From: Bacillus sp. FJAT-26390
Lineage (GTDB): Bacteria > Bacillota > Bacilli > Paenibacillales > Paenibacillaceae
Reading direction: 5' to 3'
DNA: 64,000 nucleotides
Assembly (NCBI RefSeq): GCF_001682865.1
Contig: NZ_MAQX01000011.1
Span: 124,614-188,613, forward strand
Part shown: piece by piece, positions 45,101 to 53,260 of the stretch
Position numbering within the stretch: the first letter of the stretch is position 1
Layout of the letters: each line of letters begins with the position of its first letter
The notes under the pieces: model-generated
Database searches by the model: none
What the model was told of the DNA's origin: nothing
The model's input: the letters and a program-made list of their open reading frames with translations, nothing else
Made by a program: the position numbers and the translations under genes

Positions 45101-46681
45101 CGTTCCGATTACATCGCCATTTGAGAGCACGACGGCTTCAACGGTTTGGCCTTGAATGCCGCTTCCCGCAACGCTCAGCTTCAATTCTCCCTTGTGGATA
45201 TCCGTCGCCATATCCAGCTTCTCGATATGCGCTGCCGCTACCGGCTCCAGCCATACCGTCTGCCAAATACCGGATACGGACGTGTACCAAATGCCGCCGA
45301 GCTTCTTAACGGTTTGTTTGCCGACCGCTTGGTCTGCTCCCATATCCGTCTCGTCAAGCACGTGGACGATAAGCTCATTGTCGCCAGCTACTAGATAATC
45401 GGTAATGTCGAAGCTAAAGGACGTGTAGCCGCCTTTATGGCTGCCTACCGATTGTCCGTTCACATACACCGTTGCCAAATAGTCTACCGCGCCAAAATTA
45501 AGCTTCACGCGCTCACCGTCCCAGTTTTTCGGAATGGTGAACGTACGCTTATACCACATTAAATCCTCGACGCGGTTGATGCCTGAAAGCTTCGCCTCTG
45601 CCGCGAATGGCACGAGAATCTTTTCTTTCAGCGTTAAGCCGGCAGGAACTGCCTCTCCCTTCTTAGCCGCTTGGAACTCCCACTCGCCGTTCAGATTAAC
45701 CCAGTTTTCACGCGCCAATTGCGGTCTTGGGTATTCCGGGAGCACATTTTCCTTATCCACGTCATCCGCCCATGGGGACATAATTTGATATTTCGAGCCG
45801 TTAAGCAGCGGCTTATCGAAGCCAGCTACGACCTCGCCCGCCAGCGTCTCTAGACCGCCCTTGCCGTCATAAACCGCTTTGACATTGCCTATATCCCTGG
45901 AATTAAGCGGCTCTGTTAGCTTAACGGCAACGACTTTGTCATCGCCTTCCTTCAAAGCCGCAGAAGCAAGGGACAAGCTGCCTGTTGCGATATTTACTTT
46001 CAAATGTTTCACAAGCTCGGCTGTAACCGGTTTTAACGACGCTTCGAAGGGAAGCTCGATTTGCAGCCCATCCTCCGATACTATGCCGCCAGGCGCAAAG
46101 CCGTCCGGCAAATAAAATGCCTGCGTCGGCACCGCTTCCTTCGCTACGCTCGGGCTAGCCCAGCGCATGTGTACATTCGAGCCGCCGGAATCCTCGAATA
46201 ATTCCAGCTTAATGCTGTACTTTTGACCGGCAACCAATGCGACCGGCTGCGAGGTTTGTTCTTTATCCCAATCCGCGACCCAGTGATCGATCGTCAGCTT
46301 ATTATCAATCCATAGCCGGAAACCATTGTCCCCTGTAATATAAAACGTATAGTTCTCCGAGAATTCGGGCTGGATTAACCCCGTCCATCTAATCCCGACG
46401 CGATTTTCTTGCCCTGTATACATTTTAATCGACGGCTCAAGATTAGAAATGTCCAGATTCGGGTCATACCCGGTACCCTTAAAGGTGTCGAATGTAAAAT
46501 TGGGAGGTCCTCCCGCGGTATAATATTCGGCTTTCAAGCCATGGTACGCAGCCGGCGCAGCTCCTCCCGCCGAGCCTTCCGCTGCCGCAGCCCTTGGGGC
46601 AAACGAGATTGCGGAAGCCGCAATGCTCAAAATCATCGATAAAGTTACAAGCATACTTATTGCTTTGCTTCGCTTCAACAT
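42173..46681 (-). CDS. Secreted multidomain GH2 glycosidase with cohesin and dockerin
   Basis: 1502 aa from ATG 46681 (GGAGGTTCCATAC). Order: signal peptide about 1-33; PA14 about 45-190 (GLKAEYYT); GH2 about 320-865 with acid/base E709 (VFNEGWGQ) and nucleophile E775 (VLGEYGG); FIVAR about 867-945; concanavalin-like domain about 947-1140; FIVAR about 1147-1220; cohesin about 1228-1357; FIVAR about 1358-1437; type I dockerin about 1444-1501 with two calcium loops (DINNDQKITVGD, DLNADGKVDIED). No cysteine seen. The GH2 specificity (galactosidase, arabinosidase or other) cannot be fixed. It is the last gene of the cohesin-SLH operon. Carrying both cohesin and dockerin is unusual and would allow chaining. 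Confidence 0.9.
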   Translation of the reverse strand: MLKRSKAISMLVTLSMILSIAASAISFAPRAAAAEGSAGGAAPAAYHGLKAEYYTAGGPPNFTFDTFKGTGYDPNLDISNLEPSIKMYTGQENRVGIRWTGLIQPEFSENYTFYITGDNGFRLWIDNKLTIDHWVADWDKEQTSQPVALVAGQKYSIKLELFEDSGGSNVHMRWASPSVAKEAVPTQAFYLPDGFAPGGIVSEDGLQIELPFEASLKPVTAELVKHLKVNIATGSLSLASAALKEGDDKVVAVKLTEPLNSRDIGNVKAVYDGKGGLETLAGEVVAGFDKPLLNGSKYQIMSPWADDVDKENVLPEYPRPQLARENWVNLNGEWEFQAAKKGEAVPAGLTLKEKILVPFAAEAKLSGINRVEDLMWYKRTFTIPKNWDGERVKLNFGAVDYLATVYVNGQSVGSHKGGYTSFSFDITDYLVAGDNELIVHVLDETDMGADQAVGKQTVKKLGGIWYTSVSGIWQTVWLEPVAAAHIEKLDMATDIHKGELKLSVAGSGIQGQTVEAVVLSNGDVIGTATGDVGSEIAVPVPNARLWSPDDPFLYDLKVYLKDGSQTVDEVTSYFGMREIKLGKVDGVTRPLLNGNFVFQMGPLDQGFWPDGIYTAPTDEALKFDIEAVKRVGMNTIRKHIKVEPARWYYWADKLGVLVWQDMPSLEDRQGNKGSDITQPTKTQWFKEYKEMVDQLRSVTSIIVWTVFNEGWGQFDQGGQQTRDATAYVKGLDSTRLINSTSGWWDAGAGDLLDMHRYPDPGAPNASDTRAAVLGEYGGLGLHVPGHEWSPLVFSYQLMNSKEQLTSTYINYINRLKQLKEGGLSAAIYTQITDVEYEINGLLSYDRKVEKMDFDRIAIAHRELIGTATKTDLLAEIAKAEAMVGQAKIGTGAGEYKQAVVDAFNAVLDAAEAVAENANALAGDIQTALKSLQNARGQLFAAVNDPIEAGSRVDGFDAAALNEEWSVFKADNSKWSLTRKPGFLSLDTSAGDTFQGSNNLPNIFLKDAPAGDFVITTKVEAPVRKNYQQAGLFLWQNEDNYVKLGHVWDTDGSTGKSLETAYEKNAAYVKATNMANHPGFDTSYLQIRKIGNVVSTFYWNGTAWKAAADPMTVSLSNLKIGFYGLSSGDKTSIQANFDYFSVGPVQAADKAALQAAITAAEAQLSAAVTGTEPGQYPQVAKEAFGAAIAAAKAAAANAAADQAAVDAAAAALSQAAATFAAAVVPTAPAEASATLAGPAQVKAGQSFDLKVGLSNITAEKFQSLYAQILTITFNPNQLALSEAVSLQEGFGILEKHAIEPGKVRIIAAGQGSSLSADAEWLKLTFLASVTGAPVRADISVSGIEVANSLGEELAVNGAAHTVQISAQVDLTALNEAIAAAEALYNGAVAGTQPGQYPAAAKAAFGAAIAKAKEVAVNPNATDVQVRDAIAQLHAAATAFQASVLSGDINNDQKITVGDLGIVAAAYGKTSADPNWSQYKKADLNADGKVDIEDIAMLARWILG
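42176..42350 (-). repeat. Dockerin-coding segment, copy 1 of 2
   Basis: This segment is clearly similar over its whole length to 46754-46925. The proteins share VAAAYGKTSADPNW and KVDIED, so the two dockerin modules come from a duplication or exchange. Confidence 0.8.
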
Positions 46682-46750
46682 GTATGGAACCTCCAATATT
46701 TCATATTAAAATTGGGTGGGGGAAGTGATGTGCCTTCCCCCATGGTTCTT

Positions 46751-49700
46751 TTAGCCGATTATTAATTTAGCAAGCATCGCAAGATCCTCAATATCTACTT
46801 TTCCGTCTTGATTTAGATCTGCCTTCTTAAACTGTGTCCAATTCGGATCAGCGCTCGTTTTGCCGTAAGCCGCAGCTACTATGGCAAGATCGCCTATTGA
46901 AACCTTGTTATCCTGATTTAGATCGCCTGATGGCGGCCGTGCCGCTATTTGCAGAGCGTGCTTAGCATCGCTTAGCGCAAGCTCGGCGCCATCGCCGTTT
47001 GCAAGTCTCGCATTGGTCAACGTGACGCTGGTTGACTCCGCCGACTCCAGCGAAGCAGCTTGGAAGGTTAGCTTCAGCCAATCCGCGTTTGGCGCTAGGC
47101 CCATTCCTTGCGCAAATGCGAGAATGCGGATTTTGCCCGGTCCAAGCTCTTTAGTCTCAAGCACATTCAGCCCTTCTCTTAGCGAGGAGACGCCTACGAA
47201 AGCAAGCTTGCTCGGATCATAGGATACCGTCACATCCTGCGCATAAACGCTCTGATAGACGCTGTCCGTAACACGGCTTACCCCGAACGTAAGATCAATG
47301 ATTTGTCCGCTCGCCGCGCTTGCGTCGCCTGTTAACGTCGCAGCCGGTTTCAACTCCGGTTCAACATCCTCGCTGCTTGCTGCCGACAAAGCAATGTAAT
47401 CCAGCTCGTAAAAGCCGGGATTTGCTCCTGAGCCGCGCATAAATTTAATGGAGTTGACGCCCTCCTTCAGCTCAACGTTTACGCTGGTCGCCATAAATCT
47501 GCCCCAGTTTATCGTTCCGGCAAGCTGTGCCGTCTGCTCCACGCCGTCATTTATAATCATTTTGGCGGTTGCAGGCTGGTAGTTGTTCGTGTTTTGAGCG
47601 TACCAAATGAACATTTTGTAGGTTCCTGCCTTTGGAGCCTCAACCTGATTGAAATGAACGTAGCTGTCCTCGTAATCGATACCGCCGACATAGCCGCCTG
47701 AGGAGGCATGAACGTTATTGCTGCGAGCGCTTGCTTTGAACAGCTCAGCTTTCTCAGCCTCATACTTAGCCGGTTGAATGGCCAAGTCTTCCGTCACCTC
47801 AGGGAAATAAGTTACGCGCAGATTCTCCGCTCCGAACGGCACCAGCGTAATATCCTCCGTAGGCTCAGCGGAATAAACAGGGCCGACAGGCGGCTCCGCT
47901 GCCGAGACGCCGTTAGGCGCTTTGCCCCATGCAGGGATTCGTTTCCCCTTCGCGATGAGCTTAATCGGGGTCGTCTCCTGTATAAATGGATTTTCCGGCA
48001 TGTCTGACATGACAACCTCGATCGAATGCTCAGGATTGTCGCGATCTAGCAATAAGCCATAATTCCATGGCGATTCGGCGTTGATGTTGTACTGCTTGAA
48101 GCCGGGTTCCTTCACTTGAGGTGCCGGATTCGATTGCTCCACCCAGCTCTCTTCGATTCTGAGCGAGAAAACGAGCGGTCCGCGCTCAATGCCGATAGAG
48201 TTGTTTACCCATGTCGAGGTTTTGATCTCCATCGGCAAAGTCAGCACAACGGTATCCCCTTTTTGCCATACCCGGTCAATGGAGAAATACTCACCTGCTT
48301 TCACCGCTGCCTGCGGCTGACCATTCACCGTAATCGTCGCATTCTCTGTCCAATTTGGAATACGCAGCTTAAGCGGGAATTTCACGCTCTCCGACGCCTC
48401 TTCGATCGTAAAGCGGATTTGATCCTCGAACGGATAGTTCGTCGTCTCCTTAACGGTGACGTTGGCGCCTTTAATTTTGGCAGAGACGCGGCTAGGCCCG
48501 TATGCGATAACGCCAAGCCCTCCGTCAGCCGTGCCTGCCCACATATCCTTCACAAAATAAGGCCAGCCCATATGCATGTTGAAGCGGCAGCAAGGAAATC
48601 CCGAATACGGCGATTGCACCGTGCCGGAATCGTAATTTTGCTTAAAGCCATGATCGGTCAAGCCGCTTTGCACTTGATTGGGCAGCGAATAATATTGATG
48701 CGTCTTAATGTCCTTGCTCATCGCTCCCGGGAGCGAGTTGAACGTAAGCTTCTCAAGCGCATCGCCGATCGTCGGATCGCCGGTTATCATCGCGGTGACG
48801 GCATCGCTGTGAATGCGCTCGACGATGGCACATAGCTCTACCCCTTGCGTCGATGCAAGGCCAGCGAGCATTTCCGTACCGGAATTGATGCCGGTAATTT
48901 GGTTATGGGATTGATTCAGATGCTCCACGCCTGCTTGGTAGGCGTCTTTGTCCGCTTCATTTTTCGATAATTGATAATAAATGGCAGGTGTCTTGATCGA
49001 TTGGTTGACGTTCACCGTATGCTGCGTGTAGAAGTTGCCAGCATTGCTCTTAGCGGCTGTCAAAAAGTTATTGTTCGTAAAAACATCAGTCGCATCCGTA
49101 CCTTGCTCATGGAGCTTCTCAGCCAATTGAATCAGAAAGCTGTCACCGGTACGGTTGTAGAGCCACAGAACGACGTTCAGGTTGTCGCCGCTGCGGATTT
49201 GACCCCAATCGAATAAAGGACGCTTATCCAAATTGTTTAATTGATAGTGAAAATAATTCGTTAGGAAAGGAATGACCCGCTCATCGTTAGTCGCTTCGTA
49301 GTAATCCTTCAGCACATAGATAGCAACCATGCGCGGCCACCAATCATTATCGCTGGCTGGACCGAAATTGCCATCTTCCTGCTGGCTGTTCAGCATCCAA
49401 TTCACCCATTTTTGCGACTTGGCGATCAGATCCGGGTCATCCAGCGTGTAGGCAAGCGCTACTAATCCTTTCACATAATAAACGGGGCGTTCCCAGTTCG
49501 ATTCCGGCGCTGTTCCGCCAAGCCATTCCGAATTGGTGTTCAGCTCGCCGTACAAATCCTCCGCATAACCGGTCGCTCCATCCTTCATAAGCTCAAGCTG
49601 CTTAAGCAGCCAGCCCTCCGCCTTCACTGCTCCTAGCGGAAGAGGTACGAACGGCGTTTGCAGGAGCGGATCTTTATTGGCTACCGGCTCTTTGAACGAC

Positions 49701-50896
49701 TCCGCCGGCACGTAATAATCGCTGGCAATAAAGTTGTCAAACGCCGGCTGCACCGCATCAGCCCAGACGCCAACCCCGCCCGAAGCGAATTTCTGCGCGC
49801 TGTCGTCGCTGTACTCCAGCGCCGGATTGTGCATATCATCCAGATAGACTTTAATGCCCGAGCCATACGTGACGACTTTCAGCTGATAAAACTTGTTTGG
49901 AGCGACCGCATCCAGAGCTTTGACGGCTTTCAAATCGGACCATTCCTCATTTAAACGGCGGAGAACGAGGCTTCCATCCGCTTGCAAGCCAGCATAGTAA
50001 CCTTGAACCAGCTTTCCTGCTTCGCTGGACTGGGTTCTAAATACGAGCCCTGCGGCACCCTCTGCTGCCGTCAGCTTCAAGTCCGTCTCTGCCGTAAAAT
50101 CATTAAACGAGGTTTCTTTCACAAGCAGCGTTTGATTAGAGCCCTTATTAACCGTAATCCCTCCTGATTGCAGCTTCCAATCGCCTAGAATCGTTTGCCA
50201 GTTCGGCAAAGCCAACTCCTGCGCGGGAGCATCAAAGTTGTCCGTGAATACGACCGTTTTCTGCTGATCCGCAACTTGAACATTGCCGTATGTCGGCAGC
50301 GACTGGTAGAGCCTTACGCCCACCTGTCCCTTCGTATAGGTCGTGTCCGTCTGCTCTAAAACGAGCGTGTCGTTCACATAAAGCTTGATTTGCGATCCTT
50401 CGGCACTAGCTTTAAACCGATAAACCGTGCTTGGATCTACCGCAATCTTAACGCGCTTCAGTTCGGTCCATTTGTTGTCCATGCGCCCAAGAAATACGCT
50501 GCCCGTTCCTTGCGCGGAAATGCCCGCGTAATAACCTTTTACATTGTCGGCGCCAGGCGCTGCGCTAACCGTACGGACCAATAAGCCCGCATCGCCGTTT
50601 CGATTAGCAAAGCTAATGTCCGCTTCGATGCTTCCATCCTGTAGCTCTGTCTGTTTAATTAGCGCTTTCGAGCCGTTGCCGCTCTCTGCTGTCATTTTGC
50701 CGCTTGCTGTCGACCAATTGCCATCGACAACATTCCATTTTTCATTGATGACCGATCGATTGAAATGATCCTCGAAAAAACCAGGCTCATCCTCCGCCGC
50801 TGCCTCTACATGGACAGCTGGCAGAAAGCTGCTTACGTACAGGGCAAATATAAGCAGCATAACCACGCTTGGCTTCAGCTTTGCGCTGAATCTCAT
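46751..50896 (-). CDS. Secreted multidomain GH127 (DUF1680) enzyme with CBMs, cohesin and dockerin
   Basis: 1381 aa; signal peptide about 1-32. Two related concanavalin/CBM66-like domains about 39-211 and 212-392; GH127 catalytic domain about 405-1035; CBM35-like module about 1044-1170 (GYVGGIDYEDSYVHF); cohesin about 1183-1318; type I dockerin about 1324-1380 (DLNQDNKVSIGD, DLNQDGKVDIED). The zinc/nucleophile site is intact: E687-x-C689 (GVELCAIVE) and C769-C770 (GFPCCRFNMH). These three are the only cysteines in the protein. It likely removes beta-L-arabinofuranose from cell-wall polymers at the cell surface. Operon position: after the TlpA-like gene, 69 bp before the GH2 gene. The cytosolic paralogue is at 26475-28379. 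Confidence 0.9.
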   Translation of the reverse strand: MRFSAKLKPSVVMLLIFALYVSSFLPAVHVEAAAEDEPGFFEDHFNRSVINEKWNVVDGNWSTASGKMTAESGNGSKALIKQTELQDGSIEADISFANRNGDAGLLVRTVSAAPGADNVKGYYAGISAQGTGSVFLGRMDNKWTELKRVKIAVDPSTVYRFKASAEGSQIKLYVNDTLVLEQTDTTYTKGQVGVRLYQSLPTYGNVQVADQQKTVVFTDNFDAPAQELALPNWQTILGDWKLQSGGITVNKGSNQTLLVKETSFNDFTAETDLKLTAAEGAAGLVFRTQSSEAGKLVQGYYAGLQADGSLVLRRLNEEWSDLKAVKALDAVAPNKFYQLKVVTYGSGIKVYLDDMHNPALEYSDDSAQKFASGGVGVWADAVQPAFDNFIASDYYVPAESFKEPVANKDPLLQTPFVPLPLGAVKAEGWLLKQLELMKDGATGYAEDLYGELNTNSEWLGGTAPESNWERPVYYVKGLVALAYTLDDPDLIAKSQKWVNWMLNSQQEDGNFGPASDNDWWPRMVAIYVLKDYYEATNDERVIPFLTNYFHYQLNNLDKRPLFDWGQIRSGDNLNVVLWLYNRTGDSFLIQLAEKLHEQGTDATDVFTNNNFLTAAKSNAGNFYTQHTVNVNQSIKTPAIYYQLSKNEADKDAYQAGVEHLNQSHNQITGINSGTEMLAGLASTQGVELCAIVERIHSDAVTAMITGDPTIGDALEKLTFNSLPGAMSKDIKTHQYYSLPNQVQSGLTDHGFKQNYDSGTVQSPYSGFPCCRFNMHMGWPYFVKDMWAGTADGGLGVIAYGPSRVSAKIKGANVTVKETTNYPFEDQIRFTIEEASESVKFPLKLRIPNWTENATITVNGQPQAAVKAGEYFSIDRVWQKGDTVVLTLPMEIKTSTWVNNSIGIERGPLVFSLRIEESWVEQSNPAPQVKEPGFKQYNINAESPWNYGLLLDRDNPEHSIEVVMSDMPENPFIQETTPIKLIAKGKRIPAWGKAPNGVSAAEPPVGPVYSAEPTEDITLVPFGAENLRVTYFPEVTEDLAIQPAKYEAEKAELFKASARSNNVHASSGGYVGGIDYEDSYVHFNQVEAPKAGTYKMFIWYAQNTNNYQPATAKMIINDGVEQTAQLAGTINWGRFMATSVNVELKEGVNSIKFMRGSGANPGFYELDYIALSAASSEDVEPELKPAATLTGDASAASGQIIDLTFGVSRVTDSVYQSVYAQDVTVSYDPSKLAFVGVSSLREGLNVLETKELGPGKIRILAFAQGMGLAPNADWLKLTFQAASLESAESTSVTLTNARLANGDGAELALSDAKHALQIAARPPSGDLNQDNKVSIGDLAIVAAAYGKTSADPNWTQFKKADLNQDGKVDIEDLAMLAKLIIG
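46754..46925 (-). repeat. Dockerin-coding segment, copy 2 of 2
   Basis: Counterpart of 42176-42350; the two dockerins are nearly identical in the second calcium loop and linker. Confidence 0.8.
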
Positions 50897-50988
50897 CTTG
50901 CTTCACTCCCTCGGACTTTGGTCAAAATAAACAAGCAACTATATTGAGCTCGAAGCTGATTTCTCCTTAATAGCTCTTAATCCCGTGC

Positions 50989-51585
50989 TCACCTCCCTTC
51001 CGTCAGCTGATCCAGCTTCAACTCAAATTCCATCGGATCAACCATATGAAAGGTGTCCAGCAGCGTGCCATCCGTATCAATAATGAATGTGGTTGGCAGC
51101 GCATGCAGCTCGTATAAGTAGGAGGCACGTTTATTGGCATCGAGCAGATTGGTAAAGCTCCACTCATTTTGCTGGACGAATGACGAGATATTGCCCGCTT
51201 GCTTCTCCTCGGAGGACAGGTTGACGCCATAAAAATCAACCTTATCCCGGTACGCCTCATGCAGCTTCTTCAGCGTAGGAGCTTCCACGGTGCACGCCTC
51301 GCACCAGCTGGCCCAAAATTGCAAAACGATCGGTTTGTCGCTCGTTTCTCCGATGGTATAGGTTTTGCCGTCCAGCGCTTTGAGCGTAAAGGCGGGTGCT
51401 TTCACGCCCGATGATGTTTTGCGATGCAGCGCCGCTTCTTGGTCTACGCTTAGCACGCTCTCCAGCGCGGAAGCATCCAGCTTCTTCCCTTCCTCGCCGC
51501 TCGTACGGTCCGTTTTCACGATTAATGCGACGCCAAAGGCGGTTGCGAGCAAAAATCCTGCTAGTATCCAAATCGTGCTTTTCAT
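50989..51585 (-). CDS. TlpA/ResA-like membrane-anchored thioredoxin
   Basis: 198 aa. One N-terminal membrane helix (about residues 5-23) and an extracytoplasmic thioredoxin fold with active site C95-E-A-C98 (WASWCEAC) and the cis-proline region LHALPTTFIID. ResA/TlpA proteins usually reduce or manage thiols outside the membrane. It lies between the cohesin-SLH gene (36 bp) and the secreted GH127 gene (92 bp). That enzyme depends on three reduced cysteines in an otherwise Cys-free secreted protein, so keeping them reduced is an attractive inferred role. Confidence 0.88.
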   Translation of the reverse strand: MKSTIWILAGFLLATAFGVALIVKTDRTSGEEGKKLDASALESVLSVDQEAALHRKTSSGVKAPAFTLKALDGKTYTIGETSDKPIVLQFWASWCEACTVEAPTLKKLHEAYRDKVDFYGVNLSSEEKQAGNISSFVQQNEWSFTNLLDANKRASYLYELHALPTTFIIDTDGTLLDTFHMVDPMEFELKLDQLTEGR

Positions 51586-51621
51586 CCTATCTACTCCCCG
51601 TGCGCAAATAATTGCCTGCTG

Positions 51622-52635
51622 TTAGGCTTTAAGATCGATCATAGCGAGCAGCAGCGTTACAGCTTCCGCCCGTGTGGCGTTCGCGCTTGGTACAAACAGA
51701 TTAGCGCCTCTTCCCTTGAGGACGCCTGCTTCCGCAGCCATTGCGATAGAGGGGTCTGCCCATGCCGGAATTTTGTCACGATCGGCAAACGATGATTTTT
51801 TGGAAGCATCAACCTGCCATTTAAGCGCCCGGGCTACCATGACAGCAATCTCGCTGCGCTTGATAGGCGTGCTTGCACGGAATGTCTGATCCTCATAGCC
51901 CGTTATAATGCCAGCGTCTACGGCAGTGCCGACGAACTCAGTTGCCCAGCTTGGAATGCTTGCTGCGTCTTTAAACGATAATTTCGCGCCTGCTGCTGTC
52001 TGCAGATCAAGAGCGCGAACGAGCATAGCGGCAAACTCGGCACGGGTTACCTGCGCATTCGGCCGGAAAGATCCGTCGGCATAGCCATTAATGAAGCCAA
52101 GCTCAACTGCCCGTTCAATCGATGCAATCGCCCAGTGCCCCGCAATATCCTTGAAGAATATGGACGAACTGCCCAGCTCTGCCGCTATTTTCACGTTTGG
52201 TTTCAAGGTGACGGATTCCAAAGCACTGTTTACTAGCTTCACATCCGTGAGCTTCACTTCCGCCTTTCCCTTGCCAATCGCTTCAAAATTCAAGCTGGAT
52301 AATACAACCTTTCCGCTGTCACCCGCTTTTTTGCCGATTTTGGTCGTTGCGTATACGATCTGCGCGCCTTCTACGATTGGCGTAATCGAGAAGCCTGTAA
52401 CTCCGCTGCTTGCGCTCTTGAAGCGAAGCTTCTTCGTATCAAAAGCGACTTTCACTTCATAGGCGTACATATCTTTTAATTTATCACCTGTAATGGCAAT
52501 CTTGATTTGATTGTCAGACCGATCCTGAGTCAGCGTGAAGCTAGGCGTCTCAGCCGCAAACGCGAAGCCCGGCAATGCCATGGCGAATAGCAGAACTATC
52601 AAACCCATCATCGTAAAACGCTTACAATTTTTCAT
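51622..52635 (-). CDS. Cohesin-SLH surface anchor protein
   Basis: 337 aa from ATG 52635 behind GGAAGG; the upstream in-frame start at 52722 is not supported. Signal peptide about 1-27; cohesin-like beta domain about 28-152 (AYEVKVAFDTKKLRFKSASS, VVLSSLNFEAIGKGKAEVKL); three SLH domains about 155-203, 215-263 and 275-335 (FKDIAGHWAIASIERAVELG, ITGYEDQTFRASTPIKRSE, TRAEAVTLLL). SLH domains bind pyruvylated wall polymers. One cohesin followed by SLH repeats is the layout of clostridial cellulosome anchors such as OlpA. It is the first gene of an operon that also encodes two dockerin-bearing enzymes. Its cohesin is more divergent than those in the enzymes. Confidence 0.87.
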   Translation of the reverse strand: MKNCKRFTMMGLIVLLFAMALPGFAFAAETPSFTLTQDRSDNQIKIAITGDKLKDMYAYEVKVAFDTKKLRFKSASSGVTGFSITPIVEGAQIVYATTKIGKKAGDSGKVVLSSLNFEAIGKGKAEVKLTDVKLVNSALESVTLKPNVKIAAELGSSSIFFKDIAGHWAIASIERAVELGFINGYADGSFRPNAQVTRAEFAAMLVRALDLQTAAGAKLSFKDAASIPSWATEFVGTAVDAGIITGYEDQTFRASTPIKRSEIAVMVARALKWQVDASKKSSFADRDKIPAWADPSIAMAAEAGVLKGRGANLFVPSANATRAEAVTLLLAMIDLKA

Positions 52636-52974
52636 TGAAATCGTCCCTTCCAGATTCATAGAGTTGTTGTTGAGAGGATCACAGCAGCTGTTAGGCAGCA
52701 TATTCCACGCATTACGATACAATATGTATCACATCTAACCTATCGATTCAGCTGATGTGCGCAGGGTCCCCCTCTTTTCAGCGCAGGTCTAGCTTTCCTC
52801 CCGATTAGCTTTATTGTACAAAGATGAAATCGGATTGTATTTGCAATATCAGGTCAAAAGTTGTGAATTTCCGCCGTTCCGTAATGGGCTAGAGCGTTGG
52901 CAAATGCGGCATGCACGTTTTTGATGCAAGAAGGCCGCTCTCCGTGAAGCCGGAAAGCGGCCTGTTTCTATTCA
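52636..52974. other. Intergenic region upstream of the cohesin-SLH operon
   Basis: 339 bp without a gene. It must hold the promoter of the minus-strand cohesin operon (A/T-rich 52690-52740 and 52800-52870) and ends with the terminator of the small Cys-rich gene. No further signal stands out. Confidence 0.4.
52932..52963 (-). terminator. Hairpin after the small Cys-rich gene
   Basis: Stem AGGCCGCT/AGCGGCCT with an inner TCCG/CGGA pair directly past the stop; the U run is short (TCTT). Confidence 0.55.
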
Positions 52975-53250
52975 TTAAGCATATTTCGCCCAGCGGCTAT
53001 CGCCCGGCAGTGGACAAGCACGGTTTTTGTATTTGGCGGCAATGCGCACGAAGCAGCCGCAGATGGCGCATGTCGTTCCATATTGAAACTTCGGGCAGCC
53101 GCCGCACTGCATCAAGCGCTGCTCGTACACGTCATCGGGCACGCTGATATCCGTTTGAAACATCGGCGCTGCCAAAATGCGATCGATCTGCTCGTCCGTC
53201 ACAATGTACTCGTCGCGGCAGCCTTTGCACTGATTTTTGCTGCTCATCAT
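52975..53250 (-). CDS. Small Cys-rich (DUF6171-like) putative metal-binding protein
   Basis: 91 aa with eight cysteines arranged as C8-x2-C11, C49-x2-C52, C61-x2-C64-x-C66 and C79, suggesting one or two zinc or iron-sulfur sites. It resembles small Bacillota proteins of the DUF6171 type, whose function is unknown. It begins 10 bp after the arabinofuranosidase stop with AAGGAACGCC upstream, so it is probably cotranscribed with that gene. Confidence 0.7.
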   Translation of the reverse strand: MMSSKNQCKGCRDEYIVTDEQIDRILAAPMFQTDISVPDDVYEQRLMQCGGCPKFQYGTTCAICGCFVRIAAKYKNRACPLPGDSRWAKYA

Positions 53251-53260
53251 AAGGCGTTCC

